Of a DNA stretch of 37,756 bases, positions 22,112-31,334 are shown one piece after another. Origin of the DNA: Helochares maculicollis (taxonomy: Eukaryota > Arthropoda > Insecta > Coleoptera > Hydrophilidae); the NCBI GenBank assembly GCA_033557835.1, contig JAWQRO010000495.1, forward strand, positions 1-37,756, written 5' to 3'. The position numbers and the translations under genes are program-made. Below the pieces are notes generated by a model. The model was not told where the DNA came from and ran no database searches. It saw only the letters and a program-made list of their open reading frames with translations. Positions within the stretch are counted from its first letter, which is position 1, and every line of letters starts with the position of its first letter.

Positions 22112-23985
22112 CTCCGATTTTTGCGTCAATTCCGCTTCGTAAGTATCGTATTCCTTAATCGTACATAGATTTTCCCATGGTCTTGATAACTTGGCATTTT
22201 TCCCTCGATTCTAATCAAGAAGCTTTCAGTATTCATGAGCGTTTCCATTTATCAGAGGCGATATTATTAAGATTATCTATTTCCCTCGTCATTGCATCAT
22301 TTTTGCACAAAAAAGAGCTTCGGTAGATTGACCAACAAAAGCATTAAGGATTCTATTTATATGCAAATGAAGCCATTAAGAACCATCAGCTTTATGTGCA
22401 TAAGTGGTCATTTTTTAGAGCCCATCGAGGTTTTATTGTGAAATGGGAAAATGCTCGGCAGATCGATTATTCGTGTGAATTAAATCAACACGCACCGTAT
22501 TGCATAAGCCGTAAATGCCCAGTTACGCTTCAATTTCAAAATGTAACACAATTCAGAAGTTATTATGAACATAAAAAAACAATTTTTATTGCTCTATAAA
22601 TTAAAATTTCGCAACTTTAATCCAATCGTCCTTCATTTTCTCCACCGTCGGGAACCAATTTCAGGCGTTTTACCTTTTAGACTAACATAGCCAATACCAA
22701 AGTTGTTCATTACAATTTTATTAGTTTATTTGAAATGAATCTCGAACGTGGTGCGGTCAAATTTCATTGCCGAGAACGAAAAGCGCTAAACAAATTGAGT
22801 AAAAATGTTTACGGCGCCTAATTAATTTCAAAATTACAGCAAGCACTTAACGCGTGTTGTTGTAAGGTCATGCTTTATGTAAGTTTCGGCATTGAACCGC
22901 AAATGTACTTTTGCCCAACAATAAACCGTCCCGAGCAGGTGATGACGATGTGGATGGCGATGGTATGGTATGGCGTGCGCCAGCCATTGCTACACAAATG
23001 CTTCATTGTGCTCGAAAAATTTACATAGTTATCTCTATGTATTTACAAGCGCTCATAATGCCTTGCGAACATGTTTGATATACTCTTAAGTGCTCTGACC
23101 TTAGTGTTGATGCAGTTGGATTTCATCTTTTGCCTCTTGTTTCTGTACAACTGCAGCCAATGAACCTCTCGCTACCTGGCTATCAAAAAATAAACCAACG
23201 CTGGCAGAGGTTACCAACACAAACTGGCTGTACTATATATGCACATACTTTTAAATATACGAACCATCAAACCATTAACTAACAAATAAATCAAGCACAA
23301 ACGCCATTTCGGTACCATATCGCTCAATAATAATTCCATACGTATTTCGAAGCGTTCACATATTCCTATACCTATTTACATCATTAAGTACCTATATAGC
23401 GCAGGTTAACGACACCTATTTTATCAGAGTATTTAAATTTGAACAGCACACGATTCTTATTCGATAGCCTATTCGGGCTACGAATCGTCCGCCGGTAGTA
23501 CTAAGGCGAACAAAACGAGAAAAAAAAAGGAGGAACCTACACATTCCTAGTGAAAGTAACCGTCAACTTCTTGTATTTATTAATTTTTAATTGCCATCTA
23601 GGGGTCAATGTTACCTTTTTTCCTGCCAACAGTCTTATTTATGAGGACGAAATTATAATTTTTATTTCGGCCGAGATGCGCGTTAGAAACTCCGTGTATC
23701 ATGTCTCTCGCATTTATATTCAAGTTTTACTAATATTTACTACGCGTATACAAGTATTTATAGGCATTAAATCAGGTGTTAAAGCCTAGCTGTCCATTAA
23801 TATTACACCAACAGCTCAATTATGAAGTATTTTACTGGTCGTGAAAATAAATTAAATAGAAGAGGAAGCTGGAGTGGTTTCTTTTGCTGCTGTCTACAGG
23901 AGAGTACTTCCTGTGAAAAAACGACTGCATTTTTGTTATTGCTAATTTATTCGCTAAACGAATTTTGTGGTTGCCGATTGCCCTG
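22112..23985. other. non-coding stretch, probably intronic
   Basis: No gene, RNA or transposon recognised. A small dyad TACATAG..CTATGTA is at about 23021-23042. The open frames at 22396-22599 and 23550-23789 have no domain signal. Confidence 0.5.
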
Positions 23986-23988
23986 CAT

Positions 23989-24298
23989 CTGTTGCATTAT
24001 TAAAAAATATTAGTTTATTCTGTTTTTTATAATTATTTTCTCTACGTTGGTATCGCTTAGTATTCCAGATCAGTTTTGATTTTTAGTACTCTTAAGTCTA
24101 ACCATGGAAGTAATAAATAATATTTTATGTGCTGTTGCATTATTAAAAAATATTATTTTATTCGTGCTTTTTCTAATTATTCTCTCTACATTGGTATCGC
24201 TTTTCAATAGCGCCTGCATAACATTCCCAAAAATATTCTAGATTAGTTTTGACTTTTAGTACTCTTATTTCAAAGTCTAACCGTGGAAGTAAAAGATA
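23989..24298. repeat. tandem duplication of about 143 bp, two diverged copies
   Basis: Copy 1 (about 23989-24112) and copy 2 (about 24132-24298) both run TGTTGCATTATTAAAAAATA, then TTGGTATCGCTT, TTTTGA.TTTTAGTACTCTTA and GTCTAACC.TGGAAGTAA. Copy 2 carries extra bases after TATCGCTT and after ACTCTTA. The same phrases reappear in the same order, so this is a true duplication and not a low-complexity effect. Confidence 0.85.
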
Positions 24299-25036
24299 AT
24301 AATCAATGTGCTTCTTCGTATAGCTTTTTGTTTGGGTGTTCTGGTTTTTTTCTTTGCATTCTAACTTATCAAAATTTGTCTTGTTTGACAAAATCTAACT
24401 TTTAAATAAAATCCAACTAGAGTGTTCGTTGTTGAAACGTTTGTAAATATGCTTGTAGGTCTGGTGAAGCAGTACTTCGACCTTTCAATTTCTATGTCTT
24501 ACTTAGGACTCACAAAACAAAAATCGTCCGAAATTGATAATAATATAGTAAGATACACTTTTAAGTAAGCATTTTTCGACTATAGATATAATATAGGCAA
24601 GCAACTCTGTCCCGTCCTGTCTATACTCCAACAATCTTCGAAACACTGTTTTGCATCTTAATTTTTGTGTTTTTCAATTTCTTTTATGTTAAGAGTTACC
24701 AATCTTCATTAATCATATTTTATGTCAAGTTATAGTTTACGATTCAAAATAATAAACGAAATCAAACCTAGTTGCGCACTTTTCTAGAACTTGCTTTAAA
24801 GTTACCAGTGCTAATTTCGCTTGTTTTAGTCAAAAGGGTCTTCATCTAAATCTCACTTTGTTAATAATTTTGAACTATCGTCAACCTAAGCTTCTAATGT
24901 CTAAAAACGTTCTGCTATTAAGACCTTAACCTAAAACATTTTAATGGTATATAATAACAGCTTCGTTTGTTAATATGTCAGACGATGCTGTTATCAATAA
25001 AAAAATTTGAGTCAATTTAATAAATTCTTGATAGCG

Positions 25037-25390
25037 GAATGTTTCTGGATGTTAGAAACTTAGGTTGACGCTCTTAATTGAAGAGCTAAGCTCGAAACGG
25101 CTGCGCCAAAGGCGCAGCTTCTACGTTTTGAGAATGTTAGAAGATTTATAACTAATCGTATTGTAAGATGAAATTTGGTTCGAGTTAACAATTCGAAAGA
25201 GTAAATAAAACCAAATCTAGTTAGGTATTAGAAGGGCCTTCAACTAAATCTAATTATTTTAATTATTTTGACTTAACCTAAACTCATCTTCTAATATTAA
25301 GTATGTATAAGCTGCGCCTTTGGCGCAGCCAATTCGAGCTTCGCTCTTCAACTAAGAACGTCAACCTAAGATTCTAACATCCAAAAACCT
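25037..25390. repeat. array monomer 1 (inverted repeat)
   Basis: Left arm GAATGTTTCTGGATGTTAGA onward, hairpin loop AAA (25100-25118); right arm with loop TTT (25311-25329) ending near 25390. The loops are reverse complements, as expected for opposite arms. The spacer is more diverged from the other monomers than theirs are from each other. Confidence 0.85.
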
Positions 25391-25518
25391 CCAGGTTGTC
25401 AACAAAAACATTTTGATAATATACTGTAACGACTCCATTAGTTGTATTTAATAATATTACCGATGCAATTTTTGTAAGTTGATTTAATAGAAAGTCTTAG
25501 TTGACGTTTTTAAGAGCG

Positions 25519-26210
25519 GAATGTTTCTGGTTCTACCTTCTTAAAGTTAGAATACGAATTCCCTTTTTCGATTAATTTTATTCTTAAATCAAAATAATAA
25601 GAAAAATTTAATTGCAGGGGCTCACACGTTTAGTAGATGTTAGAAGATAAGTTTAATCTCTTAATTAATCATATTTTGATGTGTAGATTGGTGTCTATGG
25701 TTCAAATGAATTAACAAAATCACATTTAGTTGAGTACTAACTAGTATATAGAAGCTTAAGTTAATAAAATGCTCTCTTTTATTTTGCACCACGAGGACTC
25801 CTTTGTGGCTATGGGATGCAACGTTGTCAATACAATTCTTTAGATTAATTTAATAAGCAGTCAAAATTGACAATTGATAATTGAGACACTTACACGTTTT
25901 TTTGGTGCTAGGAAATATCTTCAGTTTCTTTACTAAGATTATTATGTTGCAATAGTGATACTTAAAAATCTCATTAAAGTCCAATTACAACGTAAGAATA
26001 AAGTTAAGAAAGACAGTGAATTCATCTTCTGACATCTGAAATCATGTAAACTGCATTACCGATTCAAGCTTTGCTCTCAATTAAGCTTATATATTAGTTA
26101 CAAAGTTATGCTCAACCAAATCTGTATGTTTGTTATTTTGAATCGTCAACAACAATCGAGTCTTAAGATGAGAATAAACTAGGATATCTTCTAAGAAAAA
26201 TCTTCTAACA
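25519..26210. repeat. array monomer 2, decayed
   Basis: The marker is present, but the GC hairpins are lost. The spacer is recognisable at about 25905-26030 (TTGCAATAGTGATACTTAAA and CAATTACAACGTAAGAATAA), followed by a decayed right arm, CAAGCTTTGCTCTCAATTAA (about 26067-26086). The longer step (724 bp) indicates an insertion of about 230 bp or a partial extra unit. Confidence 0.7.
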
Positions 26211-26242
26211 CAGGTAACAATAGTTGACACTCTTAAATAACG

Positions 26243-26742
26243 AAATGTTTCTGGTTGTTAAGAACTTAGATTGAGGCTCTTAATTGAGAGAGAAGCTCGA
26301 ATCGGCTATGCTGGAGGCACAACTTACACGTTTCTTGGTGTTAAAATATAACTGCACCTTTTTGATTAGATTTATTACGTTGCAATGGTGCTACTTAAAA
26401 TTTTCAATAGAGTCCAATCGCAACGTAAGAATAAATTCAAGCAAGAAGGTGAACTCATCTTCTAATATTTCAAAAACGTATAAGCTGCGCCTTCGGCGCA
26501 GCCGCTTTGAGCTTCGCTCTTCAATTAAGAGCGTTAACTTAAGTTTCTAACATACAGAAACATTACCATCAAGGACGCTAGCTTAGTTTTAAACTGTTAC
26601 TCAATCAAATATGTTTATTTATCGCTTAGAATCGTTAATAACAATCGAATATTAACATGAGAGAAAAATAAATTAATAAAATCGGATATCTTCAAACAAC
26701 ATTTTTAAGTTCGCGGAATTTTAGTTCACGTTCTTAATAGCT
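26243..26742. repeat. array monomer 3
   Basis: The inverted repeat spans 26243 to about 26564. The left hairpin is partly decayed (GCTATGCT-GGA-GGCACAAC). The right hairpin is perfect with loop TTC (26484-26502). The spacer is about 90% like that of monomer 4 by eye. Confidence 0.88.
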
Positions 26743-27229
26743 GAATGTTTGTGGCTGTTAGAAGCTTAGGTTGACGCTCTTAATTGAGAGCGAAGCGCGA
26801 ATCGGTTGTGCCGAAGGCACAACTTACACGTTTCTTAGGGTTAAGATATAACTGCACTTTTTGATTAGTTTTATTACGTTGTAAGGGTGCTACTTAAAAT
26901 TTTCAATAGAGTCCAATCGCAACATAAGAATAAATTCAAGCAAGAAGCTGAACTCATCTAATATCTCAAAAATGTATAAGCTGCGCCTTTGGCGCAGCCG
27001 TTTCGAGCTTCGCTCTTCAATTAAGAGCGTCAACTTAAGTTTCTAACATACAGAAACATTACCATCAAGGGCGCCAGCTTAGTTTTAAATCAATCAAATA
27101 TGTTTATTTACCGCTTAGAATCATTAACACCAATTGAATCTAAACATGAGAGTAAAATAAATTAATAAAATCGGATATTTAAGAAAAACATTGCAATTCG
27201 CGGAATTTTAGTTGACGTTCTTAATAGGT
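26743..27229. repeat. array monomer 4
   Basis: The inverted repeat spans 26743-27060. The left hairpin is GTTGTGCC-GAA-GGCACAAC, with two paired changes relative to the GCTGCGCC form. The right hairpin is the unchanged form with loop TTT. The right arm also forms CGCTCTT-CAATT-AAGAGCG (27011-27029). Confidence 0.9.
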
Positions 27230-27665
27230 GAATGTTTCTGGCTGTTAGAAGCTTAGGTTGACGCTCTTAATTTAGAGCGAAGCTCGAATCGGTTGTGCCG
27301 AAGGCACAACTTACATGTTTCTTGGTGTTAAGAGATAACTTAATATTCTTGATTAGTTGTACTATTTTGCAATAGTGCTACTTAGAATTTCGAATCCAAT
27401 CACAACGTAAGAATAAAGTCAAGCAAGAAAGTAAATTTGTCTTCAAACATCTGAAAAAACTATTAGCTGCGCCTTTGGCGCAGCCAATTCGAGCTTCGCT
27501 TTTCAATTAAGAACGTCAACCTAAGTTTCTAACATCTAGACACATCATTATCAAGGGCGCCAGCTTAGCTAAAAAAATAGTCTCGATCAAATCTGTTTAT
27601 TTATTTTGACTCGTCAATATCTTCTAAACAAATTTACGTAATTTTACTTGACGTTCTTAATAGCG
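27230..27665. repeat. array monomer 5
   Basis: The inverted repeat spans 27230 to about 27549. The left hairpin has the same GTTGTGCC/GGCACAAC form as monomer 4; the right hairpin (27466-27484) is the GC form. The tail is shorter than in other monomers, giving a 436-bp step. Confidence 0.9.
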
Positions 27666-27760
27666 GAATGTTTCTGGATGTAAGAAGCTTAGTGAGACTC
27701 TTAATTGAAGAGCGAAGCTCGAATCGGCTGCGCCGAAGGCGCAGCTTATGCGTTTCTTGT
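27666..27760. repeat. terminal half-monomer (left arm only)
   Basis: Marker, TTAATTGAAGAGCGAAGCTC and a perfect GCTGCGCC-GAA-GGCGCAGC hairpin (27727-27745), then the sequence leaves the repeat at about 27760. The array thus stops inside a monomer, just past the hairpin. Confidence 0.9.
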
Positions 27761-28814
27761 ACGACTAAGTAAAGTAATTCCGCAAGCAATTATTTCTTCT
27801 TCTCCTGGATCTGAGTGTTTTAGTTGTAAAATAAATTGCGTTTAAGCTTAAAGAGTTGCCGTTCTTATGGTTCTAGATAAGTTGGGAACTCCGTAGAATT
27901 TGCAAAGGTTTTTATCATTTTCATGCAAAGCAAATTTGCATCGACCCACTTTTGATAAAATTTTACTATGTTGACTCGCCGCAAAAAGCAATTGCGAAAT
28001 TACGGAGCAACGCGCATTAACCCATTTCCTATCCGATTAGTATCCAAAAACCAGTCAACATTGCAAACTGTACAAACTTTTTATTATTATGTCAGATATT
28101 TAGATTGCGCAAATATTTTAGATATCAAAGTTAGTAAAATACTGTTCTTTCTCAACGTGCCACTCTTTTTAACTCGGCGCTCCTATATTTGGTAGAAAAT
28201 CTGTAAAAAATACACTATTGAGGATCCTATAAAGCCTAACAGGTTGCTGTACTATAATCTGCACACAAAATCCAGAGGCAGTCTACTTCAGTTAGAATAT
28301 TGTCCCTGTTTTATCTATAATATTTTTTCTGTAAGAGAATCGATCAAGCTATAACGACGCTCATAGATTCCACAGATGGTACAGCAAGAGATGCATCTCT
28401 AGGGCGTTCGCCTAGATTTTCGCTTTTATCCGCGCATTTTGAAATATGCGAAATTAAGAGAAGCACGGAGATAGTTTTGCAAACAAATGATTGTTGTGGA
28501 AATCGCAGGAAAAACTCAATCGAGGGAGATGTTGTAATGGCGTGCAGAGATAAAGTAGAAGCGTGCAAGTTTTTGCATTTTTATAATTGCAGTCGCAACA
28601 AAGGAAATGCACATTTAAAACTGTCTTGCGGTAGCAAAAATTGCAGATAGTGGAACTCATTATTCGCGAGCAAGTGGGACAATTTGCTATTGCACGTAAT
28701 GCTGATAGTAATAATAATTTACTACGCCGCTTTCGTCAGCAAACTTTTTATTCATTAAATACCTCGTCTTGTACAGTCATCGCTTCGTTACTGCGAACAT
28801 ATTTTATTTTGAGT
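27761..28814. other. non-coding stretch
   Basis: No recognisable gene or transposon. Several short open frames on both strands overlap between 28344 and 28955, without domain signal. Confidence 0.45.
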
Positions 28815-28961
28815 CTAAACTTGCACCTCACGGAACACCCACATGAGAGTCATCACGGAGTACATGTAAAGCAAAACGAAGGCCTTTTGCAAATCCTGCC
28901 CGGTTTTGATGTCGTATGGCACCAGGGAGTAGAAATAGAGGATCAAATTTTCTAGAATGTT
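28815..28961 (-). CDS. possible exon encoding a hydrophobic peptide
   Basis: On the minus strand CCTCTGCAG (a usable 3' splice site) is followed from 28961 by an open frame: NILENLILYFYSLVPYDIKT, then an amphipathic part, then VLLYMYSVMTLMWVFREVQV and a stop at 28815-28817. It would contain a membrane segment. GTGAGG at about 28831 could serve as a donor, and AATAAA follows the stop closely. I do not recognise the protein. It could be an exon or relic of a membrane protein gene, or chance. The strand is opposite to the recursive splice sites. Confidence 0.25.
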   Translation of the reverse strand, partial: NILENLILYFYSLVPYDIKTGQDLQKAFVLLYMYSVMTLMWVFREVQV

Positions 28962-29350
28962 CTGCAGAGGTAACAATTCTGTCATCTTGGAAGTTGATCG
29001 AACTGGATATTCACAATTCTGTTGTGCAACTACTTATTAAATTGACAATAATTTGAAACTGACGTTTTGAAAATCTACCCATTTCTTATTATTGCTTCTT
29101 CTTATATTGTTTTGGTCTGCTGTACTAATCGAACTGACATATTGTGTCTAATGCAAATTAACAGTATTGTTTGTTGTTGGATAAGCATGCAGCTTACGAC
29201 CAGTCTAGACTAAATTAACTAAAAGCGGAAACGAAATGAAATCGCCTGGTTGGCAAGGGGAGGGCTGCACCCTCTTTAAATGTATGTGGGAAGACACAAC
29301 AGTATACTGCCGAGGCAGCCCTCGAGCTGTTATATACTTGCCTACGTAAT
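28962..29350. other. non-coding stretch
   Basis: No gene, repeat or RNA recognised. Confidence 0.45.
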
Positions 29351-29351
29351 A

Positions 29352-29714
29352 TTATAAATAAAGGTTAGGCTCAGGTAGCACAGTTGATTTAGGAGAGGGT
29401 GTTTTCTGCAAAGGAAGAGTGGCACGCTTGGTTTCCTGGCGAGCACCCCTAAACCAATCTATGCCTAAAATGCACGTGCAACACACGTGCTGAGTAAAAA
29501 CACGCGATTGGCATCCGTTTGAACATTTCAAATGAACATCACCTATAAACAAAGTCAAAAATACGCGGTACTGTAAACAATGGGTGAAATGTTTGCGCGT
29601 TCCTCTGCTACAAGTTCCACACTCCGTGATGCTCCTGTTCTCTTTGTCAGTGAACATCAATGAGCCACAACTACACCACGTCTCGCGCGCCAACGGTAAA
29701 TTAAGACTTTGTCT
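29352..29714 (-). CDS. possible cysteine-rich exon
   Basis: On the minus strand TTTCTTTAG, a fair 3' splice site, is followed by an open frame giving QSLNLPLARETWCSCGSLMF, then a CGTC pair, HCLQYRVFLTLFIGD, and more Cys residues (CSNGC, HVCCTC) before a stop at about 29352. The CxC...CxxC arrangement resembles a zinc ribbon followed by a beta-strand-like YRVFLTLFIGD, as in some OB-fold proteins with embedded zinc sites, but I cannot name a family. There is no ATG in the frame at the start, which fits an internal exon. It may also be chance, since Cys codons are frequent in this base composition. Confidence 0.25.
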   Translation of the reverse strand, partial: RQSLNLPLARETWCSCGSLMFTDKENRSITECGTCSRGTRKHFTHCLQYRVFLTLFIGDVHLKCSNGCQSRVFTQHVCCTCILGIDWFRGARQETKRATLPLQKTPSPKSTVLPEPNLYL

Positions 29715-31085
29715 AAAGAAATTAATTAGTTTTTATTAGCTTCAGACAACTTAACATTTACTGCCTGTTTACGCTGATTTCATTGTGAGAATCATGGTTT
29801 TTTCGGCGGCTTCACTTTTAATTTGCTCAACTATTTGTGTTCAGAATATGCTAACTGTGGCAGTTAAGGGCGAGACTAATTGCAAGAGATTGCCTATCAA
29901 TGGGCAGTTCGAAGTTTGAAACGAGAAGTCATATTTCAATCAATATCTGTTGTCGACTGAAGATTGTACGATTTTGCCATCAGTGCCCAAATGAATGAAC
30001 AATATTAAGTTTCCTCGCCGCAGTTAATATTATCTTAGGCCGTGATCATTAGAAGACCAGCAACTTATCTACCCATTAGAGATTGGGATTTAGAAGCAAA
30101 GCGAAGAACACGATCTTCCCATACATCCACAGTCCACCAGAGTTATTTATTAGTGATGGCGAATCAGAAAAGCCAATAAAATAATTACCATTAATTGCAA
30201 TAATTAACACGCCCGTTTGGATGTAGATAAGGCGCACACGGGTCGAGTTTCTAACAGTAATTAAACTGAAGTTATTGAGTTTGTTGTCATGACACCTTTT
30301 TCCTCCCATAGATTATCAACCACCGTCCAACCAACAGACCGGTAGGCTGCAATCGAAAGTTATTAGAAAATAATTACCGTCATACTCGAATTTATAACGG
30401 AACACTCCAATAAGCGAGAGATTGTGGGGGCCCATACGACCGACAATACGATAACATCAAAACACACCTTTTCAATAACGAACGAATTGCAATTGCAATA
30501 AATTTAAGAGCTAATAAAGTTTGCAAGTACGCGAGATGCTTATCTAATCTATAATACCTACATGTTTGGGTAAACGTACAGTTGCAAAACTCCGGGTTAC
30601 GAAAATTCCGGGCTTGCTTGCGCCTGAGGTTCGTCATTACGGCCTCTGCGTTACGGCTTCATCTTTGTTGTGAGGTTCGGGCCTGCTTAGGCTGTAAAAA
30701 CGCAAATTGTCCGAGCCTCCAATGCAATACGAAAATGCCGAATCGGTTGCGAAAACTCCAATCTGATGTTATCTGGTCGAAAATATCTATATTAATAAAT
30801 AATGAATAGATTGTGCATGCCGGACTACATAATGCAATTTTTGTCTACCTCCGGGTCATTTTTGCGCCAGCTGCAAAAATTTCTACATAATGGTCGCTTG
30901 ATCCATTGTTCTAAATTTCAATAGGTGGAAAAGACAGTGCCTATTCTTGCGAAGGAATGTGAAAGGTTCCATAATAATTCAAAAATCATCTCTTGAATGC
31001 ATCTGAGATGAATTTTACAGTAATTTTGATAAAAGTTTCAACGGCCCGATTCCGCATAAAATCCCTTTTATTTGAAACCTCCTGG
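29715..31085. other. non-coding stretch
   Basis: No transposon or gene recognised. Base composition is less AT-rich than in the 4-8 kb part, especially from 30580 to 30760. A minus-strand open frame at 30076-30309 is hydrophobic but unassigned. Confidence 0.4.
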
Positions 31086-31091
31086 CTCGAA

Positions 31092-31334
31092 ATGAACCTC
31101 CTTTTCTGGATATTGTTTTGTCTTGTCCGGATTCCCGCAACCGCATCGGAATACTTCCAGTCGGTCACGGTGTGCACGAAGGATGCGAAATTGTAGGGCG
31201 ATGACATAACATCTGTATCATCGACAGGAGAACGCCCGTTGCCCCGGTTAAATTCACATGTTGTGTATGGTACATGTAACAATCGTCTTAAGCACGCAAT
31301 ATCTGGTCCAGAATGTGGGCGATACAACACCAAA
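31092..31334 (+). CDS. possible signal-peptide reading frame with in-frame TAG
   Basis: ATG at 31092 opens MNLLFWILFCLVRIPATAS, a convincing signal-peptide shape, then EYFQSVTVCTKDAKL and TAG at about 31194. The same frame then stays open for about 45 codons (with Cys in GTCNN and PECGRY) to a TAA near 31332. The region is CpG-richer than its surroundings and on the same strand as the recursive splice sites. Explanations: the start of a secreted-protein gene whose donor would be GTAGGG at the stop, a broken gene, or chance. No family recognised. Confidence 0.22.

Larger units (their letters stand above)
24830..27760. repeat. tandem array of hairpin-bearing inverted-repeat monomers
   Basis: A marker sequence close to GAATGTTTCTGG starts each monomer at 25037, 25519, 26243, 26743, 27230 and 27666 (steps 482, 724, 500, 487, 436). 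Each good monomer is an inverted repeat of about 320 bp: left arm (about 100 bp), AT-rich spacer, right arm that is its reverse complement, followed by about 170 bp to the next marker. Each arm carries a GC-rich hairpin of the form GCTGCGCC-NNN-GGCGCAGC, at 25100-25118, 25311-25329, 26305-26323 (decayed), 26484-26502, 26805-26823, 26980-26998, 27292-27310, 27466-27484 and 27727-27745. Weak right-arm sequence already appears at about 24880. No protein is encoded. It looks like a complex satellite or an amplified fold-back/MITE; I do not recognise the family. Confidence 0.92.

Noticed and set aside
25100..27745. CRISPR-like array
   Set aside because: Repeats alternate in orientation, spacing is 175-320 bp and spacers are themselves repeated; the DNA is eukaryotic.
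25100..27745. Rho-independent bacterial terminators
   Set aside because: The hairpins have no following U tract, and the context is an animal genome.
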